Source of the DNA: Bacteroidota bacterium
GTDB lineage: Bacteria > Bacteroidota > Bacteroidia > AKYH767-A > OLB10
DNA: 64,000 nt
Direction: 5' to 3'
Assembly: GCA_023251535.1 (NCBI GenBank)
Contig: JAHEYP010000010.1
Location: forward strand, 6,131 to 70,130
The notes under the pieces are model-generated. The model did not search any database. It saw nothing but the letters and a program-made list of their open reading frames with translations, and had not been told where the DNA came from. The position numbers were made by a program, and so were the translations under genes. Of the stretch, positions 8,397 to 16,666 are shown in pieces; position 1 is the first letter of the stretch; each line of letters opens with the position of its first letter.

Positions 8397-8993
8397 ATGC
8401 GGAAATATTTAATTTTATTCTGTTTGTTGCTCTTTACTTCTGTTGGTTTTACTCAAAAAAGTAAAATGCTTAAATGTGTTGTCGACAAAGAAAGCCGTAA
8501 TTATCGTAGCCCGATGATTTACGGAGTTTTTGTTCAACGCCTTGGTTTCTCTAGCGGCGGCTTTGCACAATTTATACTGTTGTATCATTATGATGATCAA
8601 AAATACTATCGCTTGCAAGTGAAAGAACCTTTTACTTCTGCAAAAGAAATCTTGTTTTGCGCTGAATTGCCTGCTGGGAAATATGAAATAAGATCATATA
8701 ATTATGTACGTAGTAAATGGTATGGAGGTAAGGTTTACGAAGAACCAATTTATAGAAATTTTGACGCGTCAGACTCTCTTAATTTCAATTCTTTAAAAGA
8801 TAGTACTACCTCTCTTTCGTTGGAAAGATTTACTTTTGTTATTACTGATGTTGCTCCTTACTATGTCGGACTATGGGATTTTAATTCCGGTTTAGTCAAG
8901 TTTTCTTCGAATAAAGAATATGCTGATGAAAAACTGAAGAGATTAATCCATATTTCCGACGGACCAAAAGCTATATCAATCCTTCCTGAATAA
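8397..8993 (+). CDS. Exported hypothetical protein
   Basis: A 198-residue exported protein that I do not recognise. Residues 1-19 form a signal peptide (cleavage probably after SVGFT). The mature part looks like one beta-rich domain: strands around MIYGVFVQRL, FAQFILLYHYDD, YYRLQVKEPF, LPAGKYEIRSYNY and FVITDVAPYYVGLWDF resemble carbohydrate-binding or carboxypeptidase-regulatory-like sandwiches. No catalytic residues stand out and there is no lipobox or T9SS domain, so it is probably periplasmic. It has its own strong promoter and lies 7 bp before the first GNAT gene, so it may lead that cluster. Confidence 0.75.
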   Translation: MRKYLILFCLLLFTSVGFTQKSKMLKCVVDKESRNYRSPMIYGVFVQRLGFSSGGFAQFILLYHYDDQKYYRLQVKEPFTSAKEILFCAELPAGKYEIRSYNYVRSKWYGGKVYEEPIYRNFDASDSLNFNSLKDSTTSLSLERFTFVITDVAPYYVGLWDFNSGLVKFSSNKEYADEKLKRLIHISDGPKAISILPE

Positions 8994-9000
8994 TTTATCT

Positions 9001-9540
9001 ATGAATTTTGATTTAATAACTACGTCTGATTTAAATTTAAGAAAACTTACTCCTGAGGTTTATACGTTTGTGCATACGCACTATAATGATCAACAGTTGT
9101 CCGATTTCTTTGGATTTTCAACTCGTGAAGAGGTAATTAAAAGCCGCGCACGCCATTCAATGGGAATGTCGACGTTTAACCGTTCATTCGTTAATTTTCA
9201 ATTACTTGATAATATTACAAATCAAATCATTGGTGGCTGCGGATTCCATACTTGGTATTTAGAGCATCAACGAGCTGAGATTGGTTACGACTTAAGGGAT
9301 GATTCTTATAAACGCAAAGGATTAATGACACAAGCAATGAGGGCTGTTCTTGATTATGGTTTCAAGAATATGGAATTGAATCGCGTTGAGGCTTGTATCG
9401 GGCCCCGTAATGAAGCTTCTATTGCGCTGGTAAAGAAATTTGGATTCGTGCAAGAAGGACTTTTACGCGAGCACTATAAAAAGGCTGAAGTGATTGAAGA
9501 TTCTTTGATTTTTTCATTGCTTCGATCTGAATATCAATAA
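9001..9540 (+). CDS. GNAT N-acetyltransferase (RimJ/RimL-like)
   Basis: A 179-residue GNAT acetyltransferase of the RimJ/RimL group, which transfers acetyl from acetyl-CoA to the N-terminus of proteins or to small amines. The central motif GGCGFHTWYLEHQRAEIGY (strands 4-5), the acetyl-CoA loop DDSYKRKGLMTQAM and the closing N-E-A-S-x-x-L-V-K-K-F-G-F-V-Q-E-G motif are all present. It opens a run of GNAT, VOC and GNAT genes. Substrate cannot be inferred. Confidence 0.88.
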   Translation: MNFDLITTSDLNLRKLTPEVYTFVHTHYNDQQLSDFFGFSTREEVIKSRARHSMGMSTFNRSFVNFQLLDNITNQIIGGCGFHTWYLEHQRAEIGYDLRDDSYKRKGLMTQAMRAVLDYGFKNMELNRVEACIGPRNEASIALVKKFGFVQEGLLREHYKKAEVIEDSLIFSLLRSEYQ

Positions 9541-9574
9541 TTGTTTTTTAATTGGGATTTATCATCTTTGTTGA

Positions 9575-9973
9575 ATGGTTTCTCATATTCTGAATTCTGA
9601 AGTGATTTTATACGTTAGCGATGAAAAATTGAGTGCCCGATTTTATTCTGCTATATTGAGATCGCAACCTGATATGATTGCTCCAGGAATGATTGAGTTC
9701 AATATTTTCGATTCATTCAAATTGGGTTTGATGCCTACTTCGGGGATTGCTAAAATTATTACGCCGATATTACCTCACCCTAATGACGCTAATGGCATTC
9801 CTCGCTGCGAGCTTTATTTCATCGTGGCCGATGTGGAGTTTGAGATGAATCATGCTATAAGTTGCGGAGCTAAATTGGTTAGTGAATCAGCCGATAGAAA
9901 CTGGGGCGATAGAGTAGGTTATATTACTGACCCCGATGGACATGTAATCGCTTTCGCTCAAAAAAATGTTTAA
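9575..9973 (+). CDS. VOC superfamily (glyoxalase/bleomycin-resistance) protein
   Basis: A 132-residue protein with the two beta-alpha-beta-beta-beta units of the vicinal oxygen chelate fold: first unit VILYVSDEKLSARFYSAIL, second unit CELYFIVADVEFEMNHAIS and the terminal DPDGHVIAFAQK strand. Members are metal-dependent lyases/dioxygenases or metal-free drug-binding proteins; the usual metal ligand positions are only partly kept (no His in the first strand), so a binding rather than catalytic role is possible. It overlaps or abuts the next GNAT gene, implying translational coupling. Confidence 0.82.
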   Translation: MVSHILNSEVILYVSDEKLSARFYSAILRSQPDMIAPGMIEFNIFDSFKLGLMPTSGIAKIITPILPHPNDANGIPRCELYFIVADVEFEMNHAISCGAKLVSESADRNWGDRVGYITDPDGHVIAFAQKNV

Positions 9974-10466
9974 TATGATTTATCTGCGTCATTTCGATCC
10001 TCTTGAAGTTAATCGCCTGATATCTTGGGTAAATTCGCCTGAATTACTTATTCAATTTTCAGGACCAGGTTTCGATTATCCCCTCACTAAAATAGCTTGG
10101 GAGAAGCATTTGTCTGATTCTTCAATTCACCCATATTTTGTTGTCGATGTGAATAGCGATGAACCCATCGGTTATGCGGAAATTGTTAGAGTTGATGAAA
10201 ATGATTTGAAATTGTGCCGTTTGTTAATTGGTGATCCCGATTTACGTGGACTAGGATTGGGGAAATTATTAGTTCGTGAACTGATTTATGAGTCTTTGGC
10301 TATCGCAAACCCTAAACGTATTTTATTGAATGTTTATAGTCATAATACTACTGCTATCAAGTGTTATCAATCGGAAGGCTTTGTGATAAATGAGTCGGTT
10401 TCAAGGTCTTCAGTTGTGGATGGAGTAGAGTGGAAGTCATATCAAATGGATTTCATTCCTAAGTGA
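9966..10466 (+). CDS. GNAT N-acetyltransferase
   Basis: A 166-residue GNAT protein. The strand PIGYAEIVRVD, the acetyl-CoA binding loop with L-R-G-L-G-L-G-K-L-L (residues ~95-105) and the C-terminal NTTAIKCYQSEGF motif are diagnostic. The ATG at 9966 overlaps the stop of the VOC gene by 8 bp; ATG 9975 is an alternative that would avoid the overlap. Together with the preceding two genes it forms a small detoxification-like cluster. A hairpin with a short T run follows the stop. Confidence 0.85.
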   Translation: MFNMIYLRHFDPLEVNRLISWVNSPELLIQFSGPGFDYPLTKIAWEKHLSDSSIHPYFVVDVNSDEPIGYAEIVRVDENDLKLCRLLIGDPDLRGLGLGKLLVRELIYESLAIANPKRILLNVYSHNTTAIKCYQSEGFVINESVSRSSVVDGVEWKSYQMDFIPK

Positions 10467-10490
10467 CTTTTAGGAATTTCGGGTCTTTTT
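10455..10490 (+). terminator. Possible terminator hairpin over stop codon
   Basis: ATTCCTAA (10455-10462) pairs with TTAGGAAT (10470-10477) around a 7-nt loop, followed after six bases by a run of five T. It is AT-rich and weak, and it overlaps the GNAT stop codon. Confidence 0.4.
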
Positions 10491-10637
10491 GTCGTTTTTC
10501 TGTCTTTTTTCAACATTTCATGAAGGAGAAATCCCCGATTTTGGCATGAAATAAATGGTTTTTTTCTGTAATATTACCATTCTGATTCTGGAACCATATT
10601 GTAGACTTTGTTCCTCTTAAAGGATTTAGTTAAGTAG

Positions 10638-10679
10638 ATCATTAATAATGATGAGAAAATATTGGGCTCCTTCATCATT
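10638..10679 (+). promoter_or_regulatory. Overlapping inverted repeats upstream of formate dehydrogenase
   Basis: ATCATTA and TAATGAT form a perfect 7-bp dyad around one base (10638-10652). The right half also starts an 8-bp inverted repeat, AATGATGA (10647-10654) with TCATCATT (10672-10679), with a 17-base loop. The two pairings share bases and cannot form together. Position (31-72 bp before the ATG) suggests an operator or leader switch; the function is inference. Confidence 0.4.
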
Positions 10680-10709
10680 TAGTTTAAATCAAGAATAAAA
10701 TTTGTTCGC

Positions 10710-12362
10710 ATGTCGAAGAATATAAGTGAACTGTCGGGACGTAAAGGACTTTCGAAAAATCTGTTCGAGGAGTTAGGCCTTGCTGCTGCTAAAGAAGGAA
10801 CGCCTTCTAATGATGATTTAGAACGAATTCGCGAGGAATTTCTTGTGGGAAAATCTACAGTGTATGGTGCTGTGTCGTTTTATGATTTTTTAAAGCCAGA
10901 GAACCAAGGTAAAAAAGCCTATGTATGTAATGGTAGTGCTTGCCTTGTTGCTGGCACGCAAAAACATGTACATGATAAATTGAAATCATCGTTTGATGAG
11001 AATGAAATAGGTGAGATGTGTTGCTTGGGACGTTGTCACGAGAACAGCGCATTTCATGTGAATGGGAAAAATTATTCAGGTAACGATATTGATAATATCA
11101 AAGATATCGCATCAAAGAAATCGTTAACTAAGGAGAATTATTTTGTAGGTAGTACAGGTGCTGCTGTTCTTACAACTGATTATGGTGATACTGCAAAGTA
11201 TTATGATATTTTCAGATCTTTTATCAAAAGAAATCCTTCCGACTTAATTACTGAGCTAAAAGAATCTGGATTGCGTGGTAGAGGTGGAGCAGGATTCCCA
11301 ATGGGATTTAAACTGGAATCTTGCAAAAATACTCCTAGTGATACGAAGTTTATCGTTTGTAATGCTGATGAAGGTGATCCTGGTGCATTTAGTGATCGGT
11401 ATATTCTCGAAAATCGTCCCCATGCTTTGTTGATGGGTATGATGATGGCAGGATTTATTGCCGAAGCAAATTTTGGCGTTCTCTATATCAGAGGAGAATA
11501 TCCTGAATCGGTAGAGATCATTTCTGATTGTGTGAAGTGGTTGTATGATCAGAAATTAATTGGAGAAAATATACTTGGAACTGATTTTAATTTTGACTTT
11601 AAGGTTATAAAAGCTCAAGGAGCTTATATCTGCGGCGAGGAAACTGCTTTGCTTAGCTCTATTGAAGGTCAACGACCTGAGGTGAGAGTTCGTCCTCCGT
11701 ATCCTACACAACAAGGACTTTTTAATAAACCTACAGTAGTGAATAATGTTGAAACGTTGGCGAACTTACCATTCATCTATAGTCACTCTGGGAAAGAATA
11801 TGCAGCTATTGGAACAGCGAAATCGTCGGGGACGAAATTGATTTCACTCGACAGTGGATTTAATCGTCCTGGAATTTATGAAGTAGATATGGGAACTCCT
11901 TTGGCATTGGTGATAAATGAACTTGGCGGAGGATTTAAAAAGAAAGTGAAGGCAATGCACATAGGCGGACCGTTAGGAGGATTAGTGCCTGTTAGCAAAA
12001 TCGAAAATTTAACAGTCGATTTCGATTCATTTGCTCGCGAAGGATTTTTATTGGGACATGCTTCAATAGTTTGTTTGCCTGAAGAATTTCCGATCATAAA
12101 TTATATTCAACATCTGTTTCGTTTTACAGCTCACGAAAGTTGCGGAAAATGTTTCCCTTGTAGAATAGGTTCAACACGAGGGTATGAGTTAATAGAGAAA
12201 GCACAAGCAGGAGATTTCAAGATCGATAAAAATTTATTGAACGATTTGCTTGAAACGATGGAAGTAGGGTCGTTATGTGCATTAGGCGGTGGATTACCAT
12301 TGCCTATCAAAAATGCAATGAAATATTTTGAAGACGAATTATCAACTTATTTTAAAAAGTAA
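10710..12362 (+). CDS. Formate dehydrogenase diaphorase subunit, fused NuoE/NuoF-like (FdsG-FdsB)
   Basis: A 550-residue fusion of the two diaphorase subunits of NAD-dependent formate dehydrogenase or complex I. Residues ~1-140 are thioredoxin-like NuoE/FdsG with [2Fe-2S] ligands C73, C78, C105 and C109. Residues ~165-550 are NuoF/FdsB: GRGGAGFP and ADEGDPGAFSDR bind NAD and FMN, GAYICGEETALL follows, and ESCGKCFPCR plus a later Cys in SLCALGG hold the [4Fe-4S] cluster. It takes electrons from the catalytic subunit and reduces NAD+ in the cytoplasm. The next gene starts 4 bp after its stop, so the two are co-translated. No separate FdsD-like gene is adjacent. Confidence 0.92.
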   Translation: MSKNISELSGRKGLSKNLFEELGLAAAKEGTPSNDDLERIREEFLVGKSTVYGAVSFYDFLKPENQGKKAYVCNGSACLVAGTQKHVHDKLKSSFDENEIGEMCCLGRCHENSAFHVNGKNYSGNDIDNIKDIASKKSLTKENYFVGSTGAAVLTTDYGDTAKYYDIFRSFIKRNPSDLITELKESGLRGRGGAGFPMGFKLESCKNTPSDTKFIVCNADEGDPGAFSDRYILENRPHALLMGMMMAGFIAEANFGVLYIRGEYPESVEIISDCVKWLYDQKLIGENILGTDFNFDFKVIKAQGAYICGEETALLSSIEGQRPEVRVRPPYPTQQGLFNKPTVVNNVETLANLPFIYSHSGKEYAAIGTAKSSGTKLISLDSGFNRPGIYEVDMGTPLALVINELGGGFKKKVKAMHIGGPLGGLVPVSKIENLTVDFDSFAREGFLLGHASIVCLPEEFPIINYIQHLFRFTAHESCGKCFPCRIGSTRGYELIEKAQAGDFKIDKNLLNDLLETMEVGSLCALGGGLPLPIKNAMKYFEDELSTYFKK

Positions 12363-12366
12363 TTCA

Positions 12367-15090
12367 ATGGCATCAACAGCATATATCAACGATATAAATT
12401 ATACAATACAAGACGGTGAAACGATTTTGAGTTTTGTTCGCCGTAATTTAGGAAAAGAACTCGTTCCTACGCTTTGCGATGCTCCTAACCTTGATCCTTT
12501 CGGGTCATGCAGGGTTTGCAGTGTCGATGTTGCATTGGTGAAAGATGGGCCTGCAAAATCACAGGCATCATGTCATACTCCCGTAATTCCGAATTCGTAT
12601 ATCTACACTCATAGCGATCGTATTGTTAAACTTCGCAAGAATATTATTGAGCTAGTATTAACTGATCATCCACTAGATTGTCTTACATGCGAGGTTAATA
12701 ATAACTGCGAGTTGCAAAGTGTTGCAGCAAAAGTAGGAGTGAGAAATGTGCGTTATCCGGAGGGAAAAAATCATCTTGATCGTAAGAAAGATTTGAGTCA
12801 TCCTTACATGACGTCCGATTTCTCAAAATGCATCAATTGTTTTCGTTGCGTTCGTGCTTGCGACGAAGTGCAGGGCGAGTTTGTGTTGACAATGGCGGGA
12901 AGAGGCTTCGATAGTCATATTGTTAAAAGTTATAATAATTCATTCTTCGAATCTGATTGCGTGAGTTGTGGAGCATGTGCGCAAGCTTGCCCTACTTCAG
13001 CTATCAGTGACGTTTTTGAATCGAAGTCAATTGTTGCAGATAAAAAAGTTCGCACCGTTTGTACATATTGCGGAGTGGGATGTAATCTCGAAGTTTCAGT
13101 ATTAAACGGTAAGGTAAAATCAATTCAAGCTCCTTATAATGCAGAAGTAAATCAAGGTCATACTTGTTTGAAAGGAAGATTTGCATTTTCATTCTATAAT
13201 CATCCCGATCGCATTCGTACTCCGTTGATTCGACGTAACGGAAATTTAGAGCCTGCAACATGGGATGAAGCTTATGATTTTATTGCTGATAAATTGACGG
13301 AAATACGTCAGAAATATGGTCCCGATTCAATTGCTGGAATTTCTTCTGCTCGCTGTACCAATGAAGAAAATTATTTAATGCAGAAATTTATTCGTGCTGT
13401 AATCGGAACCAATAACATCGATTGCTGTGCTCGTGTTTGTCATTCACCTACTGCTTTAGGAATGCAAAAAGCATTCGGTACTGGAGCTGCAACAAATTCT
13501 ATCGAGGATTTAAAATATACCGACTGTATATTGGTAATTGGTGCAAATCCTACTGATGCACATCCTGTTACCGGAGCAAAACTTAAGCAACATGCATTAA
13601 AAGGAAAGACAACAATTGTTGTCGATCCAAGGCGTACTGAATTAGCTAAGTTCGCAACTTATCATTTGCAATTAAAGCCCGGAACAAATGTGGCTTTGTT
13701 GAACATGATGTTGTATTATATCATAACCGAAAAATTAGAAGCGAAAGAATTTATTTCGAACCGTACTGAAGGATTCGATGATTTCTGTTCTCATATTCTG
13801 AAATTAGATATGGTAGAGATGGAGAAAATTACTGGAGTGGATAAAGAGTTAGTTCGCAAAGCAGCTATAGCTTATGCAACGGCTCCGAATGCAATGTCAT
13901 TCCATGGACTAGGTGTTACAGAGCATACGCAAGGAACATTTACTGTAATGCTGATTTCTGACCTTGCCATGATCACTGGAAATATCGGAAGAAAGGGTGT
14001 TGGAGTAAATCCATTACGCGGACAAAATAACGTTCAAGGTGCTGCTGATATGGGTTGTCAACCACATCAAGGAGCGGGATATATGAATGCTTACGATCCG
14101 GAGATAAATAAATTATACGAAGACTATTATAAGCGTTCTATTCCTCTAGGAAAAGGGCTTAAAATTCCTGAGATGTTTGATGCATCAATCGCAGGTGAGT
14201 TGAAAGCTCTTTGGTTGATGGGAGAAGATGTTGTGCAAACAGACCCGAATACAAATAAAGTTATTGCTGCTATGGATAATCTTGAATTATTAGTAGTGCA
14301 AGAATTGTTCTTAACGGAAACGGCGAAGTATGCTACTGTAATCCTGCCAGGAGCTTCTTTCCTCGAGAAAAGTGGAACATATACCAACGGAGAGCGCCGC
14401 ATTCAGAAAGTGCAGAATGCCGTTGATCCTTTGCCGGGGACGAAAAGTGATGGAGAGATTATGGTCGACATCATGAATCGCATGGGATATGCTCAAGAAC
14501 CATATGATCCTGAGACGATGCTAAAAGAAATTTCGGGAATTGTACCATTCTTCAAAGGCGTTACATGGAATAATTTAGGTGATAATGGCAAGCAATGGCC
14601 GGTTCGTGAAGATGGAACTGATACTGAAATATTGCATACTGAATCATTCACTCGCGGCTTAGCGAAATTCCATTATTTCGATTTTAAGGAAAGTGCAGAG
14701 ATAGAAAAGAATGGGAAAGAATATCCTTACATCATAACTACCAATCGCGAATTAGAACATTATAATTCGGGAACCATGACTCGTCGTACCGGTAATGTGA
14801 AAATTCTTACCGAAGATGTGTTGATGATTCATCCCGACGATGCTGCACGTCACTTAATTAATGATGGTGATATGGTTTGTGTTGAGTCGGAGAGAGGTAA
14901 AGTTGATATTAAAGCCAAAATAACGGATGAAGTCAAGGAAGGAATTTTAAGTACTACTTTCCATTTCCCTGAAGTGATGTTGAATATCATTACCAGCGAT
15001 GAACACGATAGCGAAGCATTATGTCCTGAATATAAAGTGGTAGCCGTGAATATTCGAAAAAGTAAAGGTCAATACAAGGTGAAACAATAA
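12367..15090 (+). CDS. fdhA: Formate dehydrogenase catalytic (alpha) subunit, bis-MGD molybdoenzyme
   Basis: A 907-residue soluble formate dehydrogenase alpha subunit (FdsA-like) oxidising formate to CO2. Cluster ligands in order: [2Fe-2S] C37/C48/C51/C69; His-ligated [4Fe-4S] H101/C105/C108/C114; two ferredoxin-type clusters C155/158/161/165 and C198/201/204/208; and the catalytic-domain cluster C232/C235/C239/C267. The molybdenum ligand is C358 in ARVCHSP, a Cys not selenocysteine, followed by the conserved His359; a second conserved Arg lies in NPLRGQNN. The molybdopterin dinucleotide-binding domain is at the C-terminus. I chose ATG 12367, 4 bp after the diaphorase stop, because it begins directly with the ferredoxin-like domain. 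Maturation genes mobA and fdhD lie near 39-41 kb. Confidence 0.95.
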   Translation: MASTAYINDINYTIQDGETILSFVRRNLGKELVPTLCDAPNLDPFGSCRVCSVDVALVKDGPAKSQASCHTPVIPNSYIYTHSDRIVKLRKNIIELVLTDHPLDCLTCEVNNNCELQSVAAKVGVRNVRYPEGKNHLDRKKDLSHPYMTSDFSKCINCFRCVRACDEVQGEFVLTMAGRGFDSHIVKSYNNSFFESDCVSCGACAQACPTSAISDVFESKSIVADKKVRTVCTYCGVGCNLEVSVLNGKVKSIQAPYNAEVNQGHTCLKGRFAFSFYNHPDRIRTPLIRRNGNLEPATWDEAYDFIADKLTEIRQKYGPDSIAGISSARCTNEENYLMQKFIRAVIGTNNIDCCARVCHSPTALGMQKAFGTGAATNSIEDLKYTDCILVIGANPTDAHPVTGAKLKQHALKGKTTIVVDPRRTELAKFATYHLQLKPGTNVALLNMMLYYIITEKLEAKEFISNRTEGFDDFCSHILKLDMVEMEKITGVDKELVRKAAIAYATAPNAMSFHGLGVTEHTQGTFTVMLISDLAMITGNIGRKGVGVNPLRGQNNVQGAADMGCQPHQGAGYMNAYDPEINKLYEDYYKRSIPLGKGLKIPEMFDASIAGELKALWLMGEDVVQTDPNTNKVIAAMDNLELLVVQELFLTETAKYATVILPGASFLEKSGTYTNGERRIQKVQNAVDPLPGTKSDGEIMVDIMNRMGYAQEPYDPETMLKEISGIVPFFKGVTWNNLGDNGKQWPVREDGTDTEILHTESFTRGLAKFHYFDFKESAEIEKNGKEYPYIITTNRELEHYNSGTMTRRTGNVKILTEDVLMIHPDDAARHLINDGDMVCVESERGKVDIKAKITDEVKEGILSTTFHFPEVMLNIITSDEHDSEALCPEYKVVAVNIRKSKGQYKVKQ

Positions 15091-15174
15091 GTTTTCAGAG
15101 TGTTTTTGATGAAAATCGTAAAATCGTAACCTTTTAGTATAGGCTGCGTATTAGCTATATCAAAAACTGCTTAA

Positions 15175-15516
15175 ATGAAAAAATTATTGATCCTTCCAAG
15201 CTTATTGCTGGTTTCAGCATTCTCTTTTGGTCAACCTTGTAAATCGGTAAAAGCCGGGATGCCTAAACTTACAGTTGATGTAAATGCAGGTAAACCTGAT
15301 CGTATTGAGAATTTAGTTGATGCTAAAGGAGTCTCTACACTAACTGTATGGACCTACGGAAATCAAGAAGTTATCTTTAATGGTGACGTAGTTGAAAGAG
15401 TAGTAGCAGATGCAAAACGCGAAAAGGCTTTAATGACTTCAGTGAATGAAGGAAAGCTCTCTAAACGTGATTATGACTTAGTTATGGTAAAGGTAAATAC
15501 GGAAGGTTGTAAATAA
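15175..15516 (+). CDS. Small exported protein, BamE/DUF2845-like
   Basis: A 113-residue protein with a signal peptide (residues 1-19, cleaved before QPCKS). The mature part KAGMPKLTVDVNAGKPDRIEN, then TLTVWTYGNQEVIFNGDVVERV, follows the two-helix/three-strand pattern of BamE/SmpA-like and DUF2845 proteins, in which a short helix precedes GKPD and a beta-hairpin with the motif WxYG. Two cysteines (C22 and the penultimate one) could pair. It has no lipobox, so it is probably soluble in the periplasm. A strong terminator follows. Function is unknown. Confidence 0.72.
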   Translation: MKKLLILPSLLLVSAFSFGQPCKSVKAGMPKLTVDVNAGKPDRIENLVDAKGVSTLTVWTYGNQEVIFNGDVVERVVADAKREKALMTSVNEGKLSKRDYDLVMVKVNTEGCK

Positions 15517-15536
15517 CCAACCTGAATATAGCATCA

Positions 15537-15573
15537 AAAACGGATGGATGAGCTCGAATCATTCATCCGTTTT
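15537..15573 (+). terminator. Rho-independent terminator
   Basis: A 15-bp stem with one G-T wobble: the left arm at 15537-15551 contains CGGATGGATGA, the right arm at 15559-15573 contains TCATTCATCCG, flanked by A and T runs. It ends the 15175-15516 transcript. Confidence 0.92.
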
Positions 15574-15640
15574 GCTTTTGTTGTAGTGCAGCGAATTATT
15601 TTTTCCTAATTTTACAATCAACTAATAACCCGATTATTTT

Positions 15641-16084
15641 ATGAAAAAGTACATAATTCCCTTGGCTCTGGTCATTGGATTTTCTTCTTGTTCTTCTGAT
15701 TCAATCAAAGAGAAAATAAATAAGGCCGGAGACGTAGCAGGGCAAACAGCCGGTGAATTCATTGAAGGTGCGGCTAAGGGAGTTAAGAAAGCCTTTGATG
15801 TAAAAGTGAAATTGTCGGACTCTCTAGTGGCTCAAGGAATAGCTTTGGGTAAGTGTTCCATTTCGAGTGATTCTCTTGGAGTTGACAATATGCTCTTGGC
15901 TTATATCATCTTTAATAAAGATTTTAAAGGTACTTTAACTGCTAAGGTGCTTGATGAAAACGGATTGGAAATGGGACGTTCTAAAGCCTCTGTTTCTTCA
16001 ACTTCTGGGAATGCCGGTTTTATTGAATTTCATTTCGATAAAAATACGCATGTAGGAAGTAAAAATGTGCTTGAACTCGACTGA
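15641..16084 (+). CDS. Hypothetical lipoprotein
   Basis: A 147-residue lipoprotein of unknown function: the lipobox FSSC lies at residues ~14-17. A Gly/Ala-rich amphipathic helix follows (KAGDVAGQTAGEFIEGAAKG), and residues ~50-147 form a beta-rich domain with strands VKVKLSDSLV, MLLAYIIFN, TLTAKVLDENGLEMGRSK and GFIEFHFD, like a small Ig-type or C2-like sandwich. No active site is visible. The pentapeptide-repeat gene begins 8 bp after its stop, so they share a transcript. Confidence 0.72.
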   Translation: MKKYIIPLALVIGFSSCSSDSIKEKINKAGDVAGQTAGEFIEGAAKGVKKAFDVKVKLSDSLVAQGIALGKCSISSDSLGVDNMLLAYIIFNKDFKGTLTAKVLDENGLEMGRSKASVSSTSGNAGFIEFHFDKNTHVGSKNVLELD

Positions 16085-16092
16085 TTATAAGA

Positions 16093-16662
16093 ATGAGCAA
16101 GAAATATTACGACGATAAAGAGTTTGTGAATGAGGATTTCTCCTTGGTGCAAGAAATCGGTGAATACGATGGTTGTGTTTTTAGAAATTGCACATTCGCT
16201 AATGCAAATATTTCTATGTGGACATTTAATAACTGCGTATTTGATGGATGTGATTTGAGTATGGCTAAATTACAACGCACAGGCATCAGTAATTCAAAGT
16301 TTGTTTCTTGTAAATTACTTGGAATTCACTTTGAAGATTCAAATGCAATTGTTTTTTCGGCTTCGTTTAAGAATTGTAATTTGAATTTGTCTTCTTTCTT
16401 TAAGATGAAAATTAAAAAGATGAGTTTTTCAAATTGTTCGCTACAAGAAGTTGATTTTACCAATACCGATTTGTCTGAATCTATTTTTGTTGAATGTGAT
16501 TTATTAAAGGCGCATTTTGAAAATACTATACTAGATAAAACTGATTTTAGATCTTCCTTTAATTTTTCTATTCGTCCGGATGAAAATCGCTTGAAAAAAA
16601 CTAAATTCTCGAGAGAAACTATTACTGGGTTGCTTCAGCATTTAGATATTATAATTGAGTAA
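16093..16662 (+). CDS. Pentapeptide repeat protein
   Basis: A 189-residue cytoplasmic pentapeptide-repeat protein. Repeats of the A(D/N)LXX type run from about residue 28 to 165, seen as a regular spacing of centre-Phe/Leu positions (CVFRNCTFANANI, CVFDGCDLSMAKL, ASFKNCNLNLSSF, VDFTNTDLSESIF, AHFENTILDKTDF), which fold as a right-handed quadrilateral beta-helix. Members such as Qnr and McbG mimic DNA and protect gyrase or topoisomerase IV; many others have no known role. It overlaps no neighbour but lies 4 bp before the alpha-CTD-like gene, which suggests a joint function. Resistance function is not shown. Confidence 0.85.
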   Translation: MSKKYYDDKEFVNEDFSLVQEIGEYDGCVFRNCTFANANISMWTFNNCVFDGCDLSMAKLQRTGISNSKFVSCKLLGIHFEDSNAIVFSASFKNCNLNLSSFFKMKIKKMSFSNCSLQEVDFTNTDLSESIFVECDLLKAHFENTILDKTDFRSSFNFSIRPDENRLKKTKFSRETITGLLQHLDIIIE

Positions 16663-16666
16663 AGGA

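Noticed and set aside
10554-10581. AATGGT/ACCATT dyad in the formate dehydrogenase upstream region
   Set aside because: Six base pairs with a 16-base AT-rich loop; too weak to call as its own feature, kept only as context.
15102-15167. 9-bp inverted repeat GTTTTTGAT/ATCAAAAAC between fdhA and the next gene
   Set aside because: The loop is 48 bases with no T run and AT-rich arms; I could not support a terminator or operator.
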